The notes below the pieces were generated by a model, which was not told the DNA's origin, searched no databases, and saw only the letters and a list, made by a program, of their open reading frames with translations. Below, one piece after another: positions 1 to 9,800 of a stretch of DNA of 35,527 bases. The first letter of the stretch is position 1, and the number at the start of each line of letters is the position of its first letter. The translations under genes and the position numbers were made by a program. Source of the stretch: Lachnospiraceae bacterium UBA4381. Its GTDB lineage: Bacteria > Bacillota > Clostridia > Lachnospirales > Lachnospiraceae. The stretch is taken from assembly GCA_002391105.1 (NCBI GenBank), contig DGRT01000077.1:1-35527 (forward strand), given 5' to 3'.

Positions 1-665
1 TCATGTGTATCATCAGGAATGATATTTGCTGTAACTGAGATAACTCCTATTCCACCAAGTGACATGATAGGCACGATCTGATCATCATTTCCGGAATAAA
101 TATCAAAATTAACCCCTTCCTTCTGAATCAGCTCGGCAAGCTCAGCAACCTGTGAGATATTACCTGATGCTTCCTTGATCGCAACGATATTGGAATACTT
201 CTTAGCAAGAGTTACTGCTGTCTTAGGCAGGATATTAACCCCCGTTCTGCTGGGAACATTATAGAGGATCATTGGAGTCTTTACTGCTTCGGCAACCTTT
301 CCATAATGCTGAATAAGTCCACCCTGAGTGGCTTTATTGTAGTATGGAGTAACCAGAAGAAGGCCATCAACTCCGCACTCCTCAGCTTCCCTGGAAAGCT
401 CAATAGCTGTTGCTGTATCATTTGAACCGGTACCTGCAACTACCTTTATACGCCCTGCTGCATGCTCAGCTACAACTGCTATACATTCAGCATGCTCCTC
501 TACAGTCATGGTAGCAGATTCACCTGAAGTACCACATACTATTATTGCATCTGTTTTATGCTCTACATGGTAATCAACCAGATCTCTAAGCTTTCCATAA
601 TCAATCGTATAATCCTCATTAAATGGTGTAACAAGAGCAACACCTGAACCTGTAAAAATCGACAT
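1..665 (-). CDS. dapA: 4-hydroxy-tetrahydrodipicolinate synthase (partial, 3' end outside window)
   Basis: DapA condenses pyruvate with aspartate semialdehyde at the entry to the lysine/diaminopimelate branch, in the cytoplasm. About 221 codons are visible; the family is near 290 residues, so the C-terminus is cut off by the window edge. Visible family motifs are GTSGES at 45-50 (usually GTTGE), PYYNKATQGG at 107-116, YNVPSRTG at 135-142 with the catalytic Tyr135, and the Schiff-base lysine in AIKEASGN (Lys164). The ATG at 665 follows an AGGAGG ribosome binding site at about 8 bases. A lysine riboswitch and terminator lie directly upstream, which agrees with the assigned pathway and implies repression by lysine. 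The identification is secure. Confidence 0.96.
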   Translation of the reverse strand, partial: MSIFTGSGVALVTPFNEDYTIDYGKLRDLVDYHVEHKTDAIIVCGTSGESATMTVEEHAECIAVVAEHAAGRIKVVAGTGSNDTATAIELSREAEECGVDGLLLVTPYYNKATQGGLIQHYGKVAEAVKTPMILYNVPSRTGVNILPKTAVTLAKKYSNIVAIKEASGNISQVAELAELIQKEGVNFDIYSGNDDQIVPIMSLGGIGVISVTANIIPDDTH

Positions 666-695
666 GTTTCAATCCTCCCTTGAATTATTATTAAA

Positions 696-729
696 CAAGA
701 AAAATGAGCCTAAACGGAGTTCGGCTCAT
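696..729 (-). terminator. Rho-independent terminator of the dapA lysine riboswitch
   Basis: On the minus strand ATGAGCC and GGCTCAT form a perfect seven-base-pair stem around a short loop, followed by TTTTCTTG. It lies between the riboswitch aptamer and the dapA ribosome binding site, the place of the expression platform. Lysine binding would be expected to favour this hairpin. Confidence 0.85.
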
Positions 730-817
730 TAGAATGTTTCTTCGTTGTATTTGCTTTCTGAATAATCATAAATATCTCTGATATATAATCATCAGAAAAG
801 CCAAGCGAAATATCCTT

Positions 818-996
818 CGACACCGTAGCACTCCATCCTTTTCGTAGGATGACAGTCCCCAAACTGTTAATTCAGGTCCCAGATCGTATGACTACCGAAC
901 CTCATACGTCTTCGGCGGTTTTCCCTTTCACATATCTTCACATGATTCGGTCTCATCCAATATGCTACTAATAATCACCGCATCCTCTACACTAAT
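818..996 (-). promoter_or_regulatory. Lysine riboswitch (L-box) aptamer upstream of dapA
   Basis: Read on the minus strand, the segment carries the L-box landmarks in order: TGTAGAGGATGCGG at the 5' side, GTGAAAGGG then CCGCCGAAG in the middle, and ACTGTCATCC...GGATGGAGTGCTAC at the 3' side. TGTAG near 990 pairs with CTACG near 826 to close helix P1. These match what I remember of the Bacillus lysC leader (GCCGAAGC, CTGTCA, TTGGAGGGCTATC). Aptamer, terminator and dapA are in the expected order. The boundaries are estimated by eye. Confidence 0.88.
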
Positions 997-1420
997 AGGG
1001 AGTGTAACACCTGCCCCATGGTATGTCAACCACAAATATCCAACAAGATCGCCTATCTCTACGAATATCCTTGATAGAGAATTTTTTACCAAGCTTCTTA
1101 AGCGAATATGCAGCCAGTACCTTGGTTATGGTCTTACACTCAACTTTGAGGTTCTTACCCTTATTCGGGATAGCTTTTACTGTAGTATATTTGAACAGCT
1201 CTCCCTTGGAGGCGAGACCAAAAAAGCTTTTCTTCGCACTGACATAACAAGTTAAATTCAAGGCAATTGGGGTAGTTTCCGTTCCAAAAACAGAATTAAC
1301 AAAAACGTATTTTGACTGAGTATTGTCAGCAAGGTAATAGTCCGATGCCGGCTTGCACATCCTTTTTTCCAAATAATTGATGCTGTCATCTATATATCGC
1401 GAAGTTTCCTGATTCCACAA
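992..1420 (-). CDS. Hypothetical protein, uncertain
   Basis: An open frame of 142 codons whose composition resembles a real protein (balanced charges, many Lys/Tyr, hydrophobic stretches), but I recognise no family. It would start at TTG 1420. An AGGAG lies about 25 bases upstream, too far for a normal ribosome binding site, and no in-frame ATG exists near it. The stop codon (994-992) falls on the predicted transcription start of the dapA riboswitch, and the dapA promoter overlaps the final codons. It could be a genuine gene upstream of dapA, a decayed one, or chance. There is no evidence for a function. Confidence 0.4.
   Translation of the reverse strand: MWNQETSRYIDDSINYLEKRMCKPASDYYLADNTQSKYVFVNSVFGTETTPIALNLTCYVSAKKSFFGLASKGELFKYTTVKAIPNKGKNLKVECKTITKVLAAYSLKKLGKKFSIKDIRRDRRSCWIFVVDIPWGRCYTPY
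1001..1029 (-). promoter_or_regulatory. Promoter of the dapA riboswitch transcript
   Basis: TTGACA (1029-1024) and TACACT (1006-1001) are separated by exactly 17 bases on the minus strand. The predicted start, near 994, coincides with the 5' edge of the lysine aptamer. The promoter lies inside the last codons of the hypothetical ORF at 992-1420. Confidence 0.75.
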
Positions 1421-1615
1421 AGTAAATGGTCCGCAAAACTTATTGCTCCTGTTTTTTCTGAATCATATCATATAAAGGATAACAAAAAGCAACAATTATA
1501 CAAACAACTCCTCTCCGGAAATAACATTTTGAATAATTCCGGAATATTTATTTTGTTTGAATCCGCTTGCACTGATTAACGTTATATATATCGCCAGAAT
1601 GATTTTATCAATATT

Positions 1616-1648
1616 AAAAAGTGCCAGGGGATTATCCCTGACACTTTT
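1616..1648 (-). terminator. Rho-independent terminator of the hydrogenase operon
   Basis: On the minus strand AGTGTCAGGG and CCCTGGCACT form a stem with one U-G wobble and a short loop, followed by TTTTTAATATT. It begins about 17 bases after the hydA stop codon and closes the hydCBA operon. Confidence 0.85.
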
Positions 1649-1664
1649 ATAAGCTTAATAATTA

Positions 1665-3440
1665 TTACTGAACATCATTGAAGCCAACTCTTGCTGCATA
1701 AGTTGTATGAAGAAGCTCATGTGCCTTATGGCTGTTAGGCTCTTCAAGGAACTTATCATAGAGCTCAATGATCTGAGGATTATTATGTGACTGACGAAGT
1801 GTCTGTCTCTCATCCTCTGAGTAAAGAGCCTGTGCTCTCTTCTCCTTGTATGTATCCATGATGTCATCTGACTCATGAGGCAGGAAGCACTCACGAACGT
1901 AAGGCTGACCACCACCGTTGATACATCCACCAGGACATCCCATGATCTCTATGAACTGATACTTTGACTTGCCTTCTCTGATCTCATCAAGGAGAACCTT
2001 AGCTGACTTCATACCTGAAGCGATAGCTACATTAACAGTTGTTCCATTGATATCGATAGAAGCTTCTCTGATACCTGCATCATGACCACGAACTGCTGTA
2101 AACTCAATAGGCTCTGATTCCTTACCTGTAAGCTTGAAGTAAACTGTACGAAGTGCAGCCTCCATAACACCACCGGTAACACCGAAGATAACTCCGGCAC
2201 CTGTGTAATCGCCCATGATATCCTGATCCCAGTCTTCATCCGGAAGTCTGTCAAAGAGGATACCGGATCTCTTGATCATACGAGCAAGCTCTCTTGTTGT
2301 AATAACAGCATCTACATCGTTAAGACCATTAACCTTTAACTGATCACGATCCTTCTCGAACTTCTTAGCAGTACAAGGCATAACTGATACAACAAATATA
2401 TCTTCAGGTGCAACGCCATTCTGCTCAGCCCAGTAGGACTTGATGATAGCTCCCTGCATCTGATGAGGTGACTTACATGATGAAAGATGTGGAAGAAGAT
2501 CTCCATAATTATACTCAGCATAGTTAACCCAACCCGGTGAGCATGATGTGATCATAGGAAGTGTTCCACCATTCTGAAGTCTTCCAAGAAGCTCTGTTCC
2601 TTCTTCCATGATAGTAAGGTCAGCACCAAAGTTTACATCATAAACTCTCTTGAAGCCAAGTCTTCTCATAGCAGCAGCCATCTTACCTGTAACAGGTGTT
2701 CCGATAGGATATCCGAACTCCTCACCAAGAGCAGCTCTTACTGCAGGAGCAGCCTGTGCTATAACAACCTTACCTGCTGCAAATGCAGCATCAATCTTAT
2801 CTATCTCTGAATGCTCCATAAGAGCTCCTGTAGGACATACATTTACGCACTGTCCACACTGGATACATGGAGAATCTGCAAATGATCTGTTCTCTGCAGG
2901 TGATACAAATGTATTGAAACCTCTGTTCTCGAAACCAAGGATTCCAAGACCATGAGCATTCTTACATCTCTCGATACATCTTCCGCAAAGGATACACTTT
3001 GATGTATCTCTTATGAGTCCAGGAGCAAGCTCATCATAATGAGTCTCTGAGTGAACGCCTTCGAAAGCACCCTCTCTTGCACCTGTAAGGTAAGCAACAT
3101 TGAGGAGCTCACACTTACCATTCTTATCACACTGCTGGCAGTTCTTATTATGATTTGAAAGAAGGAGCTCAACGCTCTGTCTTCTTGCTGCTGTTGCCTT
3201 AGGTGAAGAAATAGTAATCTCCATACCTTCAGCTACAGGATATACACATGATGCTACAAGACCTCTTGCACCTGTTGCCTCAACGAGACAAACACGGCAG
3301 GAACCCTGATTACACTCACCATGATTAAATGCACAAAGTGAAGGAATCTCATAACCGCACTTCTTAGCAGCCTCGAGGATAGTTAAACCTTCCTCTACCT
3401 GATAGGAGATGCCTTCTATTTTAATATTTATCATCGCCAT
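1665..3440 (-). CDS. hydA: NADH-dependent [FeFe] hydrogenase, catalytic subunit
   Basis: Catalytic subunit of a cytoplasmic trimeric [FeFe] hydrogenase that makes H2 from NADH and/or reduced ferredoxin. The 591 residues carry, in order: a plant-type [2Fe-2S] domain (Cys36, 48, 51, 65), a His-Cys cluster region (His97, Cys101, 104, 110), a two-cluster ferredoxin domain (Cys149, 152, 155, 159 and 192, 195, 198, 202) and the H-cluster domain with L1 TSCSPGW (298-304), L2 MPCTAKKFE (354-362) and L3 EIMGCPGGCINGGGQP (498-513, Cys502 and 506). The short C-terminal small-subunit region is fused. L1 has Ser where many enzymes have a second Cys. It starts at ATG 3440 after GGAGG and lies 14 bases from hydB. 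Maturases HydE, F and G are not in the window. Confidence 0.95.
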   Translation of the reverse strand: MAMINIKIEGISYQVEEGLTILEAAKKCGYEIPSLCAFNHGECNQGSCRVCLVEATGARGLVASCVYPVAEGMEITISSPKATAARRQSVELLLSNHNKNCQQCDKNGKCELLNVAYLTGAREGAFEGVHSETHYDELAPGLIRDTSKCILCGRCIERCKNAHGLGILGFENRGFNTFVSPAENRSFADSPCIQCGQCVNVCPTGALMEHSEIDKIDAAFAAGKVVIAQAAPAVRAALGEEFGYPIGTPVTGKMAAAMRRLGFKRVYDVNFGADLTIMEEGTELLGRLQNGGTLPMITSCSPGWVNYAEYNYGDLLPHLSSCKSPHQMQGAIIKSYWAEQNGVAPEDIFVVSVMPCTAKKFEKDRDQLKVNGLNDVDAVITTRELARMIKRSGILFDRLPDEDWDQDIMGDYTGAGVIFGVTGGVMEAALRTVYFKLTGKESEPIEFTAVRGHDAGIREASIDINGTTVNVAIASGMKSAKVLLDEIREGKSKYQFIEIMGCPGGCINGGGQPYVRECFLPHESDDIMDTYKEKRAQALYSEDERQTLRQSHNNPQIIELYDKFLEEPNSHKAHELLHTTYAARVGFNDVQ

Positions 3441-3454
3441 AGTTAGTAACCTCC

Positions 3455-5338
3455 TTAATTCTTTGAAATAGCTGCAAATTTACAGTTGCTCATACAAAGT
3501 CCGCACTTTACGCACTTCTCAGGATCGATTTCCATTGAAGGAAGCTTGTGACCTTCTGCAATATAATCTGTCTTTGTGATACAGCTTGCAGGACAGTTAC
3601 GAGCACAGAGACCACAACCGATACACTTATCCTTATCAATCTTGTACTGCATAAGGCTCTTACATACATGAGCAGGACACTTCTTGTCAACGATATGAGC
3701 GATGTACTCATCACGGAAATGCTTAAGTGTTGAATTAACAGGGTTAGAAGCTGTCTGACCAAGAGCACAAAGTGAGTTAGACTGGATAGTCTTGCTCAGC
3801 TCTTCAAGTGTATCAAGGTCTTCCATAGTACCCTTGCCCTCTGTGATCTTTGTAAGGATCTCGAGGATTCTCTTTGTACCGATACGGCATGGTGAACACT
3901 TACCACAAGACTCATCACAGATGAACTCCATGTAGAACTTAGCAACGTCAACCATACAGTTATCTTCATCCATAACGATAGCTCCACCGGAACCCATCAT
4001 AGAACCCTTCTGAACGAGGTTATCGAAATCGATAGGCTCATCAAGGAACTCTTCTGTCAGACATCCGCCTGAAGGACCACCTGTCTGGATAGCCTTGAAC
4101 TTCTTGCCATTAGGGATACCACCACCGATATCGTAAATGAGCTCTCTAAGAGTTGTACCCATAGGGATCTCAACAAGACCAACGTTATTGACCTTACCAC
4201 CAAGAGCGAATACCTTGGTTCCCTTAGACTTCTCTGTACCAACAGAAGCGAACTCAGCAGCTCCTTCACGAAGAATGAAAGGTACACAAGCAAGTGTCTC
4301 TACGTTATTAACGCAGGTAGGCTTCTCCCAAAGTCCCTTGATTGCAGGGAATGGTGGACGAGGTCTAGGCATACCACGCTTACCTTCGATAGAGTTAAGA
4401 AGAGCTGTCTCCTCACCACATACGAAAGCACCAGCACCAAGTCTGATATGGCAGTCAAATGAGAAATCTGTACCAAAGATGTTCTTTCCTAAGAAGCCCA
4501 TCTCTCTTGCCTGCTTGATAGCAAGCTTTAAACGATTAACAGCGATAGGATACTCAGCACGTACATAGAAGTAACCTTCTGAAGCACCGAAAGCGTAACC
4601 AGCAATCATCATACCCTCGATAACTCCGAGAGGATTACCTTCAAGGATGGATCGATCCATGAACGCACCTGGATCACCCTCATCACCGTTACATACAACA
4701 TACTTCTGATCAGCCTGTACATTGTATGCGAACTGCCACTTTCTTCCTGTAGGGAATCCGCCGCCGCCACGACCACGAAGTCCTGAAGCAAGTACTTCAT
4801 CGATAACTTCCTGCTGAGTCATAGACAGAGCCTTCTTGATACCCTGGAAAGCGCCCATACCGAGAGCTTCATTAATATCCTCAGGATTGATAACTCCACA
4901 ACCGTGAAGAGCAACACGTCTCTGCTTCTTGTAGAAGTTAATCTCATCCTGCTTAGCAACCTTTTCTCCTGAAACAGGGTCAACATAGAGAAGTCTCTCT
5001 ACGATCTCGCCACCAATTATATCCTTTTCAATGATCTCCTCAACATCGTCGATGGAAACCATACGATAAAGTGTATCTTCAGGATAAATCTTTACGAAAG
5101 GTCCCTGTGAACAGAAACCGAAACAACCTACGATATTAACTGTAGCCTTGTCTGTAAGTCCCTTCTCTTCAAGAACCTTCTCAAACTTTTCCTTTATCTC
5201 CATGGAGTTACTGGAAAGACATCCTGTACCACCACAAAGAACTATATGTCTCTTACCATCTGCTCCGGCAAGCTTGTCATCCAGACACTTGGTACAAGTG
5301 GATGAGCAATCATCAAAAGCCTGAACATTATCTATCAT
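3455..5338 (-). CDS. hydB: NADH-dependent [FeFe] hydrogenase, flavin/NADH-binding subunit (NuoF-like)
   Basis: NuoF-like diaphorase subunit that binds NAD(H) and FMN and passes electrons between NADH, ferredoxin and HydA. Its 627 residues include an N-terminal Cys-rich stretch (Cys11, 15, 18), a thioredoxin-like [2Fe-2S] domain (Cys35, 40, 72, 76), the NuoF core with the glycine-rich GRGGGGFPTGRKW motif (189-201), the [4Fe-4S] site SCGKCSPC (Cys478, 481, 484, with Cys524), and a C-terminal 2x[4Fe-4S] ferredoxin domain (Cys572, 575, 578, 582 and 609, 612, 615, 619). The fused thioredoxin-like domain explains why no separate HndB-type subunit is present. The ATG follows AGGAGG. Electron bifurcation is inferred from this domain set and was not demonstrated here. 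Confidence 0.94.
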   Translation of the reverse strand: MIDNVQAFDDCSSTCTKCLDDKLAGADGKRHIVLCGGTGCLSSNSMEIKEKFEKVLEEKGLTDKATVNIVGCFGFCSQGPFVKIYPEDTLYRMVSIDDVEEIIEKDIIGGEIVERLLYVDPVSGEKVAKQDEINFYKKQRRVALHGCGVINPEDINEALGMGAFQGIKKALSMTQQEVIDEVLASGLRGRGGGGFPTGRKWQFAYNVQADQKYVVCNGDEGDPGAFMDRSILEGNPLGVIEGMMIAGYAFGASEGYFYVRAEYPIAVNRLKLAIKQAREMGFLGKNIFGTDFSFDCHIRLGAGAFVCGEETALLNSIEGKRGMPRPRPPFPAIKGLWEKPTCVNNVETLACVPFILREGAAEFASVGTEKSKGTKVFALGGKVNNVGLVEIPMGTTLRELIYDIGGGIPNGKKFKAIQTGGPSGGCLTEEFLDEPIDFDNLVQKGSMMGSGGAIVMDEDNCMVDVAKFYMEFICDESCGKCSPCRIGTKRILEILTKITEGKGTMEDLDTLEELSKTIQSNSLCALGQTASNPVNSTLKHFRDEYIAHIVDKKCPAHVCKSLMQYKIDKDKCIGCGLCARNCPASCITKTDYIAEGHKLPSMEIDPEKCVKCGLCMSNCKFAAISKN

Positions 5339-5356
5339 ATCTCATACCCTCCTTCT

Positions 5357-5842
5357 CTAAGCGCCTGCTTCAGCTTTATAATCATCGATAATCTTCTGAA
5401 CCTGTCCTACCTCAACCTTTGGAAATACCTTTCCATTGATTGAAACTGCAGGAGCTATACCACAAGCTCCGATACATCTAAGAGCATCAAGTGTGAAAAG
5501 ACCATCTTCAGATGTCTCACCGGGAGCTATCTTCAGGAGCTCTGAGAACTTATCAATAACATTCTGAGCACCCTTTACATAGCAGGCTGTACCTAAGCAA
5601 CAGCCGATAACATATTTCCCCTTTGGTGTAAGAGAGAAAAATGAATAAAATGTTACTACTCCGTAGATTTCTGCAACAGAAATGCCTGTCTCAGCTGATA
5701 CAAGTTCCTGAACATCAAGCGGAATGTAACCATACTCGTTCTGGATATCACTGAGGATCATCATAAGGGGAGTTCTCTCATCCTTATGTCTGGCGCAGAT
5801 TTCCTTAATTTGTGCCTCTGCGGCGGGACTTAACTTTCCCAT
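5357..5842 (-). CDS. hydC: NADH-dependent [FeFe] hydrogenase, NuoE-like [2Fe-2S] subunit
   Basis: Small subunit of the hydrogenase trimer, homologous to NuoE and HndA, carrying one [2Fe-2S] cluster. The four ligands are visible as Cys82 and Cys87 (CLGTAC) and Cys123 and Cys127 (CIGAC). An N-terminal helical NuoE-type region precedes them. I set the start at ATG 5842, giving 161 residues beginning MGKLSPAAEA, because AAGGAGG sits seven bases upstream. A longer frame reaches 5899 but would run through the promoter. First gene of the hydC-hydB-hydA operon. Confidence 0.94.
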   Translation of the reverse strand: MGKLSPAAEAQIKEICARHKDERTPLMMILSDIQNEYGYIPLDVQELVSAETGISVAEIYGVVTFYSFFSLTPKGKYVIGCCLGTACYVKGAQNVIDKFSELLKIAPGETSEDGLFTLDALRCIGACGIAPAVSINGKVFPKVEVGQVQKIIDDYKAEAGA

Positions 5843-5882
5843 GGGTTTTGACCTCCTTAAGTTATTTAAATCAGATAGAAAC

Positions 5883-5912
5883 ATTATACAGGATAACATA
5901 GAGTTAGAACAA
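5883..5912 (-). promoter_or_regulatory. Promoter of the hydCBA operon
   Basis: TTGTTC (5912-5907) and a consensus TATAAT (5888-5883) are separated by 18 bases on the minus strand, giving a predicted start about 34 bases before the hydC ATG. No clear operator for a redox regulator such as Rex was seen. Confidence 0.7.
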
Positions 5913-5955
5913 CTTAACCTTTACTACTAAATTCTAATCATTGTTCATAAAAATG

Positions 5956-6798
5956 TCAGAATCCTCCAAAGAGGATATCTTCACCTGCTTTTATTCTCTG
6001 TCTCAGAGCTTCGTAGGATATGATGGTCGCCGAAGTTCCGGCATTCAGACTTTCCACCTCTCCCATCATCGGAATACGCAGCAGCTTGTCTGCTTCCGCA
6101 CTGATCTCCTTTGTAAGACCGGCACCTTCATTTCCTATAAGAAACGCAGAGGGACCTGTCAGTTTTGTCTCATATATAGATGAACCGTTCAGATGCATAC
6201 CATATACCCTGATCTTCTTTTCCTTAAGTCTCCTTATATCTCCAAGAAGATCAACCGTTACCACTATATGCTTTCTGAATATGGAACCCATGGACGCTCT
6301 GACTACCTTGGGACTATATACATCAACCGAATCATAGCTCACCAGGATTCCGGTAGCCCCCGCTCCCTCGGCAGTCCTGATGATAGTTCCCATATTTCCG
6401 GGATCCTGCATTCTTTCTATAACCATTATAAGCGGAATCTCTGATGCATCTCCTAGAAGATCATCCAGTTCATAGGTCTTCATGTTGACCGTAGCAACTA
6501 TACCCTGAGGATTCTCAGTATCAGCCAGCTTACGAAGAACTGCATCGGAAACTATAAAACAGTCATTACGGTCATTGGAAATATTCACAAGCCTCATCAG
6601 TCTCTCGTCCTCTGACACATGTTTTTCAAAGAACTCCTGTGTCATGAAAAGCTGATCCAGATCCTCTGCCGGAACCTCCCTGACCATACGAAGACCTTCC
6701 GACATATATTTGCCGGAATATTTTCTTTCCTTGGCAGTGCTCAGCATCTTCGCTATATGCTTAATACGTTCATTACCGGGCGATAATATTTTCTCCAT
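5956..6798 (-). CDS. TrmH/SpoU-family RNA 2'-O-ribose methyltransferase
   Basis: S-adenosylmethionine-dependent 2'-O-methyltransferase of the SPOUT superfamily, acting on rRNA or tRNA. At 280 residues it has an N-terminal substrate-binding domain (about 1-110) and a C-terminal knotted catalytic domain. The three family motifs are visible: DPGNMGTIIRTAEGAG with the motif-1 Asn and Arg (about 131-146), LIGNEGAGL (about 219-227), and IPMMGEVESLNAGTSATII in the C-terminal part. The length and the RsmE-unrelated N-terminus fit the RlmB/TsnR-like 23S rRNA group; the exact nucleotide cannot be told from sequence. The ATG follows AGAGG. It precedes the hydrogenase operon, which has its own promoter. 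Confidence 0.88.
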   Translation of the reverse strand: MEKILSPGNERIKHIAKMLSTAKERKYSGKYMSEGLRMVREVPAEDLDQLFMTQEFFEKHVSEDERLMRLVNISNDRNDCFIVSDAVLRKLADTENPQGIVATVNMKTYELDDLLGDASEIPLIMVIERMQDPGNMGTIIRTAEGAGATGILVSYDSVDVYSPKVVRASMGSIFRKHIVVTVDLLGDIRRLKEKKIRVYGMHLNGSSIYETKLTGPSAFLIGNEGAGLTKEISAEADKLLRIPMMGEVESLNAGTSATIISYEALRQRIKAGEDILFGGF

Positions 6799-6891
6799 AC
6801 TTTTAACCTCTTATCTGTCCTTATAAAACATACCTCTTACACTATCCATATTCTTTAGTACTCTCTTACTGCAAGCACATAAGCCATAACA

Positions 6892-9800
6892 CTATTTTTT
6901 CTTTACTACCATAACCCTGTCCTGTCCATATTCCAGCTTCAGAACACTTTCCACTCCTTTGGAAAGATCAACTCTTGTATTCATACGGACAGCCTTTTTC
7001 TCTTCAGAAAGCTGAACATAAACCGGACTCATTCCCACCTTATCTTTAAGGAGTGAGTAGAATTCCTGCTGATGCTTCTTTAGAGCCTCCATATTATCAA
7101 AGAGCACCCAGAGCTGAGTTTTCTCAGCATCCATATCCATAGCCATCTTAGACATAGGAATTATCTCAGATGCCATAAGCTTGCTCTCTGTATCATTAAT
7201 CGATGCCCTGCCTCTTATAATAACCGCAGCATTTTCTTCTATTATATCCCTGTACTGCTCATAGGTTTTTGGAAATACCAGAACCTCTACCGTTCCATAC
7301 AGATCCTCCACTCTAAGGTTAGCCATATTCTCTCCGTTACGGGTTATACGTCTGGTGACGCTTTCTATCATACCTCCCAGAACATAGTTTTTGCCATCCT
7401 CAGCCTGAGTCATACCGGTTTCTTCTTCTATCTCAAAATCAACAGTCCTGATATCGGTCTTTTCCTCCAGCAGATCCCTATATTCATCCAGTGGATGTCC
7501 GCTGATATACAGACCAAGCATCTTTTTCTCTCCACTTAGAATGATATCCTTGGAGAATTCGGGCATATCGGGATATTTGACCTTGAATTTACTCGTCTCA
7601 GCATTCTCAGTTTCTCCCTCCGACATAAAGTCCAGAAGAGACATCTGTCCTGTGGCATTCTTCTTTTTTTCTGCCGCAACGGCATTGGCAATATCCGGAT
7701 AAGCAACACTCATCTGCTTACGGTTCACTCCGAAGCAGTCATACGCACCGGTCATTATAAGCCCTTCTATAACCCTCTTGTTGCTTTCCTTGCTGGATAG
7801 ACGCATACAGAAATCCTGAAGATCAAGATACGGTCCTCCCTGATTTCTCTCCTGAATAATAGCATCAACCACACTGTCACCTATGGATTTGATGGCTGAA
7901 AGTCCATATCTTATGCACTCCCCATCTACCGTAAACTTACCCAGACTTCTATTGACATCCGGCGGAAGGATCTTAATCCCCATACGTCTTACAGCCTCGA
8001 TATAGGTTCTCAGCTTCGGAGCATTATCTCTCACCGATGTAAGCAGCGCTGCCATATAGTCCAGCGGATAATAGCGCTTCAGATATGCTGTCTGATATGT
8101 AACCACTCCATAAGCCGCAGCATGTGAACGGTTAAATGCATAGCTGGCGAAGTCCGTCATCTCATCAAATATTTTATTTGCTATCTTCTCATCGATACCA
8201 TTCTTGATACAGCCCGGCACACCTATAGCTTCATTTCCATATACGAAGAACTCTCTCTCCTTTGCCATTACATCAGCCTTCTTCTTGGACATGGCACGGC
8301 GCACCTCATCCGACTTGCCCATGGAGTACCCTGCCAGAGACATAACTATCTGCATAACCTGTTCCTGATAAACCATGCATCCATAGGTTGTACTCAGGAT
8401 AGGCTCCAGCTCAGGCGTATCATAGTGAATCTCTCCGGCATTCTTACCCTTCAGATACTGCGGTATAAAGTCCATCGGTCCGGGACGATACAGCGAGATT
8501 CCGGCTATCAGCTCTTCAAGCGTTTTCGGGCTAAGCTCCTTCATGAAGCTCTGCATGCCGCTGCTCTCAAGCTGGAACACGCCGGCACAGTCACCGGAGG
8601 ATATAAGCTCATACACCTTCGGATCTGCCAGGGAAATGTTATCTATATCGATAACCTCTCCTGTCCTTTCCCTGATATTCTCAAGCGCATCCAGAATAAC
8701 CGTCAGATTCCTCAGTCCCAGGAAATCCATCTTGAGAAGTCCCAGCTTTTCCAGAGTATCCTTTTCAAACTGTGTCGATATAGGCGCATCGCTTCCGTTT
8801 CTGCATAGCGGAACATATTCAACTATCGGCTCCCTGCCTATAACAACCCCGGCGGCATGTTTACCCGGATGACTGAGCACGCCTTCCAGCTTCATTGCCA
8901 TATCGACCATATATTTAACTTCCGAGCTTCCATTATAATACTTTATAAAATCAGGACTTTCCTTCATGGCAACCGCAAGAGGCACCGGTGTCCCTCCGCC
9001 CGGAATAGCCTTTGCCACCTGATCTACCACGCTCCTGCTGACATCCAGAACTCGTCCGACATTTCTGATAGCATTCTTTGCCGCAAGAGTACCGAAGGTT
9101 ATAATCTGAACAACCTTCTCCGGTCCGTACTTTTCAGACACATAGGCTATCATATCCTGTCTTCTCTCAGGAGCAAAGTCTATATCTATATCAGGCATAC
9201 TTACTCTTTCGGGATTCAGAAATCTCTCAAAAATAAGATTATACTTAATGGGATCTATATTGGTAATCTTCAGGCAGTAGGAGACGATACTTCCTGCCGC
9301 CGAGCCTCTTCCCGGGCCAACTCCGATACCGTGCTCCTTGGCATACTTAACATAGTCCCATACTATAAGAAAGTAATCCACAAATCCCATATCTCTGATA
9401 GTACCAAGCTCGTATTCAAGTCTGTCTCTCAGTTCTTTGGTTATATCCTCATATCTTTCCTTCAGCCCCTCCTCACAGAGAAACCTGAGATATGCAAATG
9501 CATCATCCCCATATTCTTCAGGGACATCATACTTAGGCAGCTTCTGCTCACCAAATACAATCTCTACATTACATCTCTCGGCAATCTTATGTGTATTCTC
9601 AAGAGCCTCTCTGGCATAAGGGAAAAGCTCCGCCATCTCCTCCTCAGACCTCAGATAATATTCACCCTCTGCATATCTCATGGTCCGGTCAGGATCATTT
9701 ACCTTCTGGTTGGTCTGCATGCAGATAAGTATGTCATGCGCCTCCCAGTCCTCTTTTCTAACGTAATGCGAATCATTTGTGACAACTAACGGGATACCGG

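Noticed and set aside
4137..4568. 143-codon plus-strand frame
   Set aside because: It lies antisense inside hydB, where the minus-strand protein is complete and motif-verified.
8857..9789. 310-codon plus-strand open frame
   Set aside because: It is fully antisense to the conserved dnaE coding sequence, has no ribosome binding site or recognisable domain, and follows from the codon bias of the opposite strand.
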